From: an uncultured Streptomyces sp.
GTDB taxonomy: Bacteria > Actinomycetota > Actinomycetes > Streptomycetales > Streptomycetaceae
DNA: 16,772 nucleotides
Assembly (NCBI GenBank): GCA_946480485.1
Contig: CAMLJW010000062.1
Span: 1-16,772, forward strand
Reading direction: 5' to 3'
In this document: positions 6,377-12,687 of the stretch, piece after piece
Layout of the letters: the number at the start of each line of letters is the position of its first letter
How positions within the stretch are numbered: position 1 is the stretch's first letter
Notes under the pieces: model-generated
Told to the model about the DNA's origin: nothing
What the model saw: the letters and a program-made list of their open reading frames with translations, nothing else
Database searches by the model: none
Made by a program: the position numbers and the translations under genes

Positions 6377-7357
6377 TCACGCGCTCGCCGCGCGTGCCGC
6401 CATGCGTGCCTTGCGGGCGGCCAGCTTCTCGTCGAACTTCATGGCCTCCGCGTCGAGTCCGCCCATGAACATGCCGAGCTCCTCCTGGGCGTGGAGCCCC
6501 TCCGGGCCGAGCCCGTCCATCTCCAGGACCTTGAGGTGGCGCAGCACCGGCTGGAGCACGTCGTCGTGATGGATGCGCATGTTGTAGACCTCGCCGATCG
6601 CCATCTGCGCGGCGGCGCGCTCGAAGCCCGGGATCCCGTGGCCGGGCATGCGGAAGTTGACGACGACGTCGCGGACGGCCTGCATCGTGAGGTCGGGGGC
6701 GAGTTCGAACGCGGCCTTGAGCAGGTTCCGGTAGAAGACCATGTGCAGGTTCTCGTCATTGGCGATGCGGGCCAGCATGCGGTCGCAGACCGGGTCGCCG
6801 GACTGGTGCCCGGTGTTGCGGTGCGAGATGCGGGTGGCCAGCTCCTGGAAAGCGACGTACGCGATGGAGTGGAGCATCGAGTGACGGTTGTCCGACTCGA
6901 AGCCCTCGCTCATGTGAGACATGCGGAAGGCCTCGAGCTTGTCCGGGTCGACGGCGCGCGAGGCGAGCAGGTAGTCGCGCATCACGACGCCGTGCCGCCC
7001 CTCCTCGGCGGTCCACCGGTGCACCCAGGTGCCCCAGGCGCCGTCGCGCCCGAAGAGCGTGGCGATCTCGTGGTGGTAGCTGGGCAGGTTGTCCTCGGTG
7101 AGGAGATTGACGACCAGCGCGATCCGGCCGATCTCGGTGACCTTGGACTGCTCCTTCTCCCAGGCCTCGCCGTCCTCGAACATGCCGGGGAAGTTACGGG
7201 CGTCGGACCAGGGCACGTACTCGTGGGGCATCCAGTCCTTGACTACCTTGAGATGCCGGTTGAGTTCGGTCTCGACCACTTCTTCCAGCGCGTACAGCAA
7301 CCGTGCGTCGGTCCAGGCGGCGGACGGGCTGCCGAGGTGGGAGGAAGTGATCGTCAC
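6377..7357 (-). CDS. Acyl-ACP desaturase (soluble ferritin-like di-iron enzyme)
   Basis: The 326-residue soluble desaturase introduces a double bond into an acyl chain carried on ACP (possibly CoA), like plant stearoyl-ACP desaturase and mycobacterial DesA. The di-iron ligands are all present: Glu88 (TEDN), Glu119 and His122 (EEGRH), Glu172 (FQELATR), and Glu202 and His205 (DENLH). The length matches the family. GTG 7357 is chosen because GGAG lies 5 nt upstream; extension beyond it would read through the promoter. Control is probably through the triple TACG-N4-CGTA array at 7396-7437, which lies 39-80 nt upstream. No regulator gene for it is in the window. Its likely role is adjusting membrane unsaturation. 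The electron donor is not encoded nearby. Confidence 0.94.
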   Translation of the reverse strand: MTITSSHLGSPSAAWTDARLLYALEEVVETELNRHLKVVKDWMPHEYVPWSDARNFPGMFEDGEAWEKEQSKVTEIGRIALVVNLLTEDNLPSYHHEIATLFGRDGAWGTWVHRWTAEEGRHGVVMRDYLLASRAVDPDKLEAFRMSHMSEGFESDNRHSMLHSIAYVAFQELATRISHRNTGHQSGDPVCDRMLARIANDENLHMVFYRNLLKAAFELAPDLTMQAVRDVVVNFRMPGHGIPGFERAAAQMAIGEVYNMRIHHDDVLQPVLRHLKVLEMDGLGPEGLHAQEELGMFMGGLDAEAMKFDEKLAARKARMAARAASA

Positions 7358-7391
7358 GGGTACTCCAGGGGACGTACGAGCGGAAGGCCAG

Positions 7392-7442
7392 AACCTACGG
7401 CATCGTAGGCTACGAACCCGTAGGTTACGACACCGTAGGTTA
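7392..7442. promoter_or_regulatory. Three-unit 15-bp operator array upstream of desaturase
   Basis: TACG-N4-CGTA occurs three times, at 7396-7407, 7411-7422 and 7426-7437, separated by GGC and GGT, giving an exact 15-bp period. The array is bounded by AACC on the left and GGTTA on the right, so its outer arms are also complementary. Each unit is a dyad of the kind TetR-family repressors bind. It lies where the minus-strand desaturase promoter should be. Confidence 0.7.
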
Positions 7443-7574
7443 AGTCCGCGACAAGGCTCCCTGACCACCAGCGCCATCCCCACCCGGAAGCCGGACTGCT
7501 CAGGGGCCCCTCGCGGACCCCGCAGATCCGCAGATCCGCAGGTCTTGGGCCGAAGGGCGTGCAGGCACCGCCGT
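7443..7574. other. Intergenic stretch with short direct repeat
   Basis: No gene is seen. GCAGATCC is tandemly repeated near 7524-7540. A similar GCAGATCCGCA occurs near 11188. The role is unknown. Confidence 0.4.
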
Positions 7575-7770
7575 TCAGGTACACAGCTTCCGCAGCCGGA
7601 CCGAGAGGCATGTCACACAGCCCTCGAGCTTCTCGAACTCGCTGATGTTCACGAGGACGGGTTCGTGGCCGAGGTCGGCGAACAGCTCGGCGGTCTTCGG
7701 CGCGCTGTCCGCCATCAGCCGCCTTCCGTCGCCCAGGAGCACAACATGGGAACCGGACTCCTCCGGCACT
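7575..7770 (-). pseudogene. C-terminal stump of dimethylargininase (DDAH/amidinotransferase family)
   Basis: The final 64 or so codons read as the C-terminus of an N-dimethylarginine dimethylaminohydrolase-type protein: SGSHVVLLGDGRRLMADSAP, then the ISEFEKLEGCVTCLSVRLR tail ending at a TGA (7577-7575). The cysteine of GCVTC corresponds to the catalytic Cys of the family. The N-terminal ~190 residues, with the catalytic His and the substrate-binding residues, are missing. Immediately upstream the frame is arginine/glycine-rich and unlike the family, and the SsgA-like gene ends at 7862. I infer a deletion that removed most of an intact ddaH. The left boundary of homology (about 7770) is approximate. 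No start codon with a ribosome site is visible. Confidence 0.7.
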
Positions 7771-7861
7771 GAAAGGAAGCGCGGGAAACCTCGCCCTGCG
7801 CTTCGGCCCGCGACCCCGCCCTCGCCCTTGGACGGTTTTGTGAGGACTCTCCTGAAAGAGG

Positions 7862-8278
7862 TCAGCAGGTGTCCCGCAGCAGATCGGCGAGTCCGCGGTC
7901 CAGGTCGTGGTGCTGATGCTCCAGGCCGAGGGGCACCAGCTCCGTCGTGCTCTCCAGGAAGCGCCGCAGGTCGCCCCCGCGGATGTGCACCACGGCGGTG
8001 CCCTCGGGAGCGTGGAACTCCAGGGCGACGCGGTCGTATCCGTACGGCCGCACCCGTACGTCGCCCTGCCCCACCGGCTCCTCCAGCCCCGAGGCGAGCA
8101 GCTCGCGGGCGAAGGTCCAGCACACGTCCACGCCTTCGAGCGTGGCCGGCGCCGGGAAGGCCATGCGGACGGCGAACGGTTCGCGGGGGTCGTAGTGGAG
8201 CGTCGCGGAAATGCTCGGCATCCGCGGGGCGGCGGCGACAAGACGGGCCTTGACTGGCTGCTCGATGACGGTGGACAA
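7862..8278 (-). CDS. SsgA-like protein (sporulation/cell-division regulator), SsgD-like
   Basis: The 138-residue product is an SsgA-like protein (SALP), a family found in sporulating actinomycetes that guides septum placement and peptidoglycan remodelling. Landmarks are LHYDPREPFAVRMAF at about 27-41, the WTFARELLASGL core at 54-65, GDVRVRPYG near 72-80 and VPLGLEHQHHDLDRGLADLL at the end. The MSTVIEQPVKARLVAAAP opening resembles what I remember of SsgD, but the paralogue call is uncertain, so no symbol is given. The start is an unusual TTG at 8278, fixed by AAGGGAG seven nt upstream (8292-8286) and by the family N-terminus; no ATG or GTG is available. The next gene downstream is the ddaH stump. 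Confidence 0.88.
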   Translation of the reverse strand: MSTVIEQPVKARLVAAAPRMPSISATLHYDPREPFAVRMAFPAPATLEGVDVCWTFARELLASGLEEPVGQGDVRVRPYGYDRVALEFHAPEGTAVVHIRGGDLRRFLESTTELVPLGLEHQHHDLDRGLADLLRDTC

Positions 8279-8832
8279 CGCCTTGCTCCCTTGTGACGGC
8301 TGGACGGACGGTGGACGGACGGTGGGCGGACGGGACCGGGCAACTGAAGAGACGACAGAACCAGCCCTTCAGTAGGCCTGCAGACGGACGAAGTTCGAGT
8401 GACCTACGTCACCGTGTTCAACACCGGAGTGGTCGTGGGCGCCGCCCGGGGCGTCTGGACGCCACCGGGGAGTGGGCCGGCTTCCCCCGCCATGAGGGGC
8501 TTGGGCCGGACGTCTGTCACCGCACAGGTGCTGCCGGGCGACGGGACGCCCGCGGTGCTGGAGGGGGAGGCAGGATGCGCGTCCGGTGAGTAGTCCCTGG
8601 TCAGCTCGGGGCCGCGCGATGTGTGGCCGGGACGGCGGCCGCACCGCGCATCCTTGACACCGGCTCGTACGACACCGTCGCCTGCACTCCGACCTGGGCT
8701 GCTGGGCCTTCGGCGGGAAGGGCGGGGTGGCACGGCCGGAGCGCTGATGCGAGAGGGCTCGGGCCGTGCTTCGCTTGAGGAGGGGCGCTTCCAGCGGTCT
8801 TTGAGCAGTCTCCCGACGTAAGGAGTGCGGCC
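8279..8832. other. Long intergenic region with GGACGGACGGTG repeat and dyad
   Basis: The region is 554 nt. A 12-bp unit, GGACGGACGGTG, is repeated about 2.5 times at 8302-8336 just upstream of the SsgA-like gene. GTGAC-CTAC-GTCAC at 8399-8412 is a perfect 5-bp-arm dyad that overlaps a possible GTG start (see findings). TTGACA at 8654-8659 is a -35 match without a clear -10. It should hold the promoters of the SsgA-like gene (-) and the Rho-N-like gene (+). No recognisable protein is encoded. Confidence 0.45.
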
Positions 8833-9156
8833 ATGGCACGTGGCTCGAGTTCCCAGCGGGAACGCCAGCAGGAACACATCAAGGAGAGCGAACTCGAACG
8901 CGGCGCGAGCGAGCGGCGTGCCGAGGAGATCGCCGCGCGAACCACCGACAGGGAACGCGCCCGCCGCGGCGAGTCGACGACCGCGAGCCGCACGTCGGCC
9001 CAGGAGACCTCGTCCAGCCGTCGCGGCGGCCGGCAGTCCCCAGAGGGAGCACAGGGGGCTACGTACGACCAGCTCTACCAAGAGGCGAAGAGCCGCAACA
9101 TCGAGGGGCGCTCCAAGATGAACAAGGAGGAGCTGTCCCGGGCTCTCGGCCGCTGA
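8833..9156 (+). CDS. Small charged protein with Rho-N/SAP-like C-terminus
   Basis: The 107-residue product is mostly disordered: residues 1-75 are rich in Arg, Glu, Ser and Gln (RERQQEHIKESELERGASERR and similar), probably helical or coiled in part. Residues 77-107 (TYDQLYQEAKSRNIEGRSKM, then NKEELSRALGR) form a compact helix-turn-helix of the Rho N-terminal/SAP kind, used elsewhere to bind nucleic acid. Streptomyces homologues are often labelled plasmid stabilisation protein, a name with little support. AAGGAG (8819-8824) lies 8 nt before ATG 8833. It is followed 52 nt later by endonuclease V and could be cotranscribed with it. Confidence 0.8.
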   Translation: MARGSSSQRERQQEHIKESELERGASERRAEEIAARTTDRERARRGESTTASRTSAQETSSSRRGGRQSPEGAQGATYDQLYQEAKSRNIEGRSKMNKEELSRALGR

Positions 9157-9208
9157 CACCCCCCGCACCCGCACCTTCGACACCGGCGCCCGTACGCTCG
9201 ACGGCACC

Positions 9209-9910
9209 ATGACGACCGTACGGGTTCCCGCGGGCTGGCCCGCCACCGAAGAGCAAGCCTGTGCCGTGCAGGACGAGTTGCGGGGGCGGGTGGTCCTCGA
9301 CGAGCCGGGCCCGGTGCCGGAAACCGGCCGGGTGACCGGGGTCGATGTGGCGTACGACGACGCGTGTGACATCGTCGTGGCGGCGGCCGTCGTCCTGGAC
9401 GCGGCGACTCTTGACGTCGTGGCCGAGTCCACGGCCGCGGGGCAGGTGCCTTTCCCCTACGTTCCGGGCCTGCTCGCCTTCCGCGAGATCCCGGCCGTCC
9501 TGGCTGCCCTCGACGCCCTGCCGTGCGAGCCGGGTCTGGTCGTCTGTGACGGCTACGGCCTTGCCCATCCCCGCCGCCTCGGCCTGGCCAGCCACCTCGG
9601 CGTCCTCACCGGCCTCCCGACGATCGGCGTCGCCAAGAACCCCTTCACCTTCGGGTACGAAGAGCCGGGCACCTCGCGCGGATCCTCGTCCCCGCTGCTC
9701 GCGGGCGACGAGGAGGTCGGCCGCGCGCTGCGCACCCAGCAGGGCATCAAGCCGGTCTTCGTCTCGGTCGGCCACCGCGTGACGCTGGACAACGCCTGCG
9801 CCCACACGCTGCACCTCGCCACGCGCTTCCGCCTCCCGGAGACGACCCGCCACGCGGACGCGCTGTGCCGCCGGGCCTTGAAGGCGACCCGCTCCGAGCA
9901 GCCGTTCTGA
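9209..9910 (+). CDS. nfi: Endonuclease V (deoxyinosine 3'-endonuclease)
   Basis: The 233-residue product has the complete endonuclease V active site: Asp46 (GVDVAYD), Glu93 in the PYVPGLLAFRE motif, Asp114 (CDGYGLAHPRRLGLASHLG) and Lys143 (GVAKN). The YVPG wedge that opens the DNA strand is present. The enzyme nicks DNA at the second phosphodiester bond 3' to deoxyinosine, starting repair of deaminated adenine; homologues can also cut inosine-containing RNA. There is no Shine-Dalgarno before ATG 9209. TACGCT at 9193-9198 could be a -10 box, giving a leaderless or near-leaderless mRNA. It is the third DNA-repair gene of the window and precedes a PafBC-type promoter, though that promoter serves the next gene. 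Confidence 0.95.
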   Translation: MTTVRVPAGWPATEEQACAVQDELRGRVVLDEPGPVPETGRVTGVDVAYDDACDIVVAAAVVLDAATLDVVAESTAAGQVPFPYVPGLLAFREIPAVLAALDALPCEPGLVVCDGYGLAHPRRLGLASHLGVLTGLPTIGVAKNPFTFGYEEPGTSRGSSSPLLAGDEEVGRALRTQQGIKPVFVSVGHRVTLDNACAHTLHLATRFRLPETTRHADALCRRALKATRSEQPF

Positions 9911-9913
9911 GGA

Positions 9914-9967
9914 CGTACTCCGCGTATGTGCGCCGCGTACGGTCGCGTATGTGCTCCGCATACGTTG
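9914..9967. repeat. Imperfect 23-bp direct repeat with dyads
   Basis: CGCGTATGTGC occurs at 9921-9931 and 9944-9954, each followed by a GTACG/ATACG arm, so each copy forms a hairpin; the second has perfect CGTATG/CATACG arms. It lies after the endonuclease V stop and 12 nt before the PafBC-type -35 block. It may be a terminator or an extra regulator site. Confidence 0.55.
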
Positions 9968-9979
9968 CACCCCGCGCCG

Positions 9980-10002
9980 TTGTCGGTGGCTGGGGCTAGC
10001 GT
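9980..10002 (+). promoter_or_regulatory. PafBC/RecA-NDp-type DNA-damage promoter of the CoA transferase gene
   Basis: TTGTCGGTG (9980-9988), exactly 8 nt, then TAGCGT (9997-10002). Every defined base of the consensus TTGTCRGTG-N8-TAnnnT is matched. It lies 41 nt before the ATG at 10044, a normal 5' leader. In mycobacteria this promoter class is activated by PafBC after DNA damage, independently of LexA. Confidence 0.75.
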
Positions 10003-10043
10003 GAGGTACGAGGAGCACAGGACCAGGACGTACGAGGGCGTTG

Positions 10044-11177
10044 ATGGCAGACACGGCAGGACCCGGCCCGCTCGCTGGTGTGCGCGTGGTCGAACTGGCG
10101 GGCATCGGGCCCGGCCCGTTCGCCGCCATGCTCCTCGCCGACCTGGGCGCCGACGTGGTCCGCGTGGATCGGCCGGACGGCACGGGATTCTTGGTCAACC
10201 GGGACTACGACATCACCAACCGCAACAAGCGGTCCGTGATCGTCGACCTGAAGGCGGACGACGGCCCGGCTCGCGCCCTCGGTCTGGTCGCCCGCGCGGA
10301 CATCCTCATCGAGGGCTACCGCCCGGGCGTCGCCGAGCGCCTCGGGGTCGGCCCCGAGACCTGCCGTGCCCGCAACCCGAAGCTCGTCTACGGGCGGATG
10401 ACCGGCTGGGGTCAGGAGGGCCCGCTCGCCCAGCGCGCGGGGCACGACATCGCGTACATCGCGCTGACCGGCACACTGGGCATGATCGGCGACCCGGACG
10501 GGCCGCCCACCGTCCCCGGGAACCTGGTCGGCGACTACGCGGGCGGTTCGCTCTACCTCGTCGTCGGCGTCCTCGCCGCACTCCATCACGCGCGCGCGAC
10601 CGGCACCGGACAGGTCGTGGACGCGGCCATCGTCGACGGCGCCGCACACCTGGCCGCGATGATCCACGGCATGCTGGCCGCCGGCGGCTGGCAGGACAGG
10701 CGTGGAGTGAACCTCCTCGACGGCGGCTGCCCGTACTACGGCACGTACGAGACAGCCGACGGCCAGTACGTGGCGGTGGGCGCGCTCGAGCAGCGGTTCT
10801 ACCAGGAGTTCGTGGACCTGCTCGGCATCGGCGAACACGCCTCGGCCCACAAGAACCCGGCGCGTTGGCACGAACTGCGTGAGACGGTCGGGGCCCGCTT
10901 CAGGACACGTACGCGCGACGAGTGGACCGCCGTCTTCGAGGGCTCCGACGCATGCGTGGCGCCCGTCCTGTCGCTGCGCGAGGCGCCGCACCACCCGCAC
11001 CTCGCCGCCCGCGGCACCTTCACCGACCACGGCGGCATCACCCAGCCCGCTCCCGCACCCCGCTTCTCCGCCACCCACACCTCTGTCCGCAGCGGGCCAG
11101 CGCAGCCGGGCGCCGACACCGCGGACGTAGCCCGCGACTGGGACGTACCCTGCCTTATGCAGGGCAGCCTCGAGTGA
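10044..11177 (+). CDS. Family III CoA transferase, alpha-methylacyl-CoA racemase-like
   Basis: The 377-residue CaiB/BaiF-family protein is closest in motifs to alpha-methylacyl-CoA racemase, which inverts 2-methyl branched acyl-CoAs so that beta-oxidation can proceed. LAGVRVVELAGIGPGPFAAM and LADLGADVVRVDRP at 10-43 form the CoA-binding Rossmann half. His134 (AGHDIAY) and Asp164 (VGDYAGG) correspond to the racemase catalytic pair His126/Asp156. ATG 10044 is chosen over TTG 10041 because GAGGG lies 6 nt ahead. It precedes the thiolase and FadB genes, which fits a role in branched-chain or sterol-side-chain oxidation. The PafBC-like promoter at 9980-10002 predicts induction by DNA damage, unexpected for this enzyme. 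A carnitine-type CoA transferase role is less likely. Confidence 0.9.
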   Translation: MADTAGPGPLAGVRVVELAGIGPGPFAAMLLADLGADVVRVDRPDGTGFLVNRDYDITNRNKRSVIVDLKADDGPARALGLVARADILIEGYRPGVAERLGVGPETCRARNPKLVYGRMTGWGQEGPLAQRAGHDIAYIALTGTLGMIGDPDGPPTVPGNLVGDYAGGSLYLVVGVLAALHHARATGTGQVVDAAIVDGAAHLAAMIHGMLAAGGWQDRRGVNLLDGGCPYYGTYETADGQYVAVGALEQRFYQEFVDLLGIGEHASAHKNPARWHELRETVGARFRTRTRDEWTAVFEGSDACVAPVLSLREAPHHPHLAARGTFTDHGGITQPAPAPRFSATHTSVRSGPAQPGADTADVARDWDVPCLMQGSLE

Positions 11178-11414
11178 CACGGCAGCCGCAGATCCGCACG
11201 CTCGATCAGGATGCGCGGAGGAGAAGCCGAGCGTGGAGGAGAAGCCGAGCGCGGAGGAGAGCACATCGGCTTCGAGACGCCGGAGACGGCAACCGGGTCA
11301 GCGTCACCCGCATGCGCCTCGACCGCCGCATCAGTCCACGGCGGGACGAGGGGGATCATGGAGGGGATCATCGGCCGTTCCCTGCTGGGTCAACCCTCAT
11401 TGAAAGGCTTACCA
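11178..11414. other. Leader region upstream of thiolase, open in frame
   Basis: These 237 nt hold no separate gene. The frame from ATG 11211 is open into the thiolase, but its composition and the family N-terminus argue against translation. GGGGATCAT occurs twice near 11350-11371, and GGGT-CA-ACCC at 11388-11397 is a small dyad; either may be a regulator site. GAAAGG at 11402-11407 is the thiolase ribosome site. Confidence 0.45.
11213..11262. repeat. 18-bp tandem repeat, 2.7 copies
   Basis: The units at 11213-11230, 11231-11248 and 11249 onward differ by one base before breaking down. Each carries GGAGGAG. In the thiolase frame each unit reads Arg-Gly-Gly-Glu-Ala-Glu in rotation (GGEAER). 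Confidence 0.85.
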
Positions 11415-12629
11415 GTGAGCACCGAAGCGTACGTGTACGACGCGATCCGCACCCCGCGCGGCCGCGGCAAGGCGACCGGCGCCTTGCACGGCGCGAAGCC
11501 CATCGACCTCGTCGTAGGGCTCATCCACGAGATCCGGGCCCGCTTCCCCACCCTTGACCCGGCCGCGATCGACGACATCGTGCTCGGCGTCGTGGGCCCG
11601 GTCGGCGACCAGGGTTCCGACATCGCCCGCATCGCAGCCGTCGCGGCAGGGCTGCCGGACACGGTGGCCGGCGTACAGGAGAACCGCTTCTGTGCGTCGG
11701 GTCTCGAAGCCGTCAACCTGGCCGCCGCGAAGGTCCGTTCGGGCTGGGAGGACCTCGTCCTGGCGGGCGGAGTCGAGTCGATGTCGCGGGTGCCGATGGC
11801 CTCCGACGGCGGCGCCTGGTTCGCCGACCCGATGACCAACATCGCCACCAACTTCGTCCCCCAGGGCATCGGCGCCGACCTTATCGCCACCATCGAGGGC
11901 TTTACCCGCCGGGACGTCGACGAGTACGCGGCGCTCTCCCAGGAGCGTGCCGCCGCGGCCTGGAAGGACGGCCGCTTCGAGAGGTCGGTCGTGCCGGTGA
12001 GGGACCGCAACGGGCTCGTCGTCCTGGACCACGACGAGCACATGCGTCCGGGCACGACCGCCGATTCGCTGGCGGCGCTCAAGCCGTCGTTCGCGGACAT
12101 CGGGGACCTGGGCGGCTTCGACGCCGTGGCGCTGCAGAAGTACCACTGGGTGGAGAAGATCGACCATGTGCACCACGCGGGCAACTCCTCCGGCATCGTG
12201 GACGGCGCGTCGCTCGTCGCGATCGGCTCGAAGGAGGTGGGGGAGCGGTACGGACTGCGGCCGCGCGCCCGCGTCGTCTCCGCCGCCGTCTCCGGCTCCG
12301 AGCCCACCATCATGCTCACCGGGCCCGCGCCCGCGGCCCGCAAGGCGCTCGCCAGGGCCGGGCTGACCATCGACGAGATCGGCCTGGTCGAGATCAACGA
12401 GGCCTTCGCCGCCGTTGTGCTCCGTTTCGCGAAGGACATGGGGCTGTCGCTGGACAAGGTCAACGTCAACGGCGGGGCGATCGCGCTCGGCCACCCGCTG
12501 GGGGCGACCGGGGCGATGATCCTCGGCACGCTGGTGGACGAACTGGAGCGGCAGGACAAGCGGTTCGGCCTCGCCACGCTGTGCGTCGGCGGCGGCATGG
12601 GCATCGCAACGATCGTCGAGCGTCTCTGA
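11415..12629 (+). CDS. fadA: Acetyl-CoA acyltransferase (thiolase), FadA
   Basis: The 404-residue thiolase carries out the last, chain-shortening step of fatty-acid beta-oxidation, 3-ketoacyl-CoA plus CoA to acetyl-CoA. Nucleophile Cys93 lies in [13 protein letters not shown]. The [15 protein letters not shown] loop carries the conserved His, and CVGGGMG near the end carries the second catalytic Cys. NEAFAAV is also present. GTG 11415 is preferred: GAAAGG lies 7 nt upstream and [18 protein letters not shown] matches the family's normal beginning. The frame is open back to 11211, but that leader is repeat-rich and unlike thiolases. It lies 58 nt before FadB, so the two form the usual fadA-fadB pair, with a CoA transferase gene upstream. 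Confidence 0.95.
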   Translation: MSTEAYVYDAIRTPRGRGKATGALHGAKPIDLVVGLIHEIRARFPTLDPAAIDDIVLGVVGPVGDQGSDIARIAAVAAGLPDTVAGVQENRFCASGLEAVNLAAAKVRSGWEDLVLAGGVESMSRVPMASDGGAWFADPMTNIATNFVPQGIGADLIATIEGFTRRDVDEYAALSQERAAAAWKDGRFERSVVPVRDRNGLVVLDHDEHMRPGTTADSLAALKPSFADIGDLGGFDAVALQKYHWVEKIDHVHHAGNSSGIVDGASLVAIGSKEVGERYGLRPRARVVSAAVSGSEPTIMLTGPAPAARKALARAGLTIDEIGLVEINEAFAAVVLRFAKDMGLSLDKVNVNGGAIALGHPLGATGAMILGTLVDELERQDKRFGLATLCVGGGMGIATIVERL

Positions 12630-12687
12630 ACCTCCCGTCCCTCTTGCGGCCCTCACGGCGTCCCTTTACGGATTACGGAGAACCTCC

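Noticed and set aside
7354..8343. 329-codon minus frame spanning the SsgA-like gene and the ddaH stump
   Set aside because: It is in a different frame from both recognised proteins and has no family features.
8654..8682. TTGACA as a promoter for the Rho-N-like gene
   Set aside because: There is no TAnnnT at 16-19 nt spacing, so it is only mentioned within the intergenic feature.
9059..11264. Long minus-strand frames across endonuclease V and the CoA transferase gene (9059-10198 and 9996-11264)
   Set aside because: They are antisense to two clearly recognised genes and cover their promoters; composition is typical of shadow frames.
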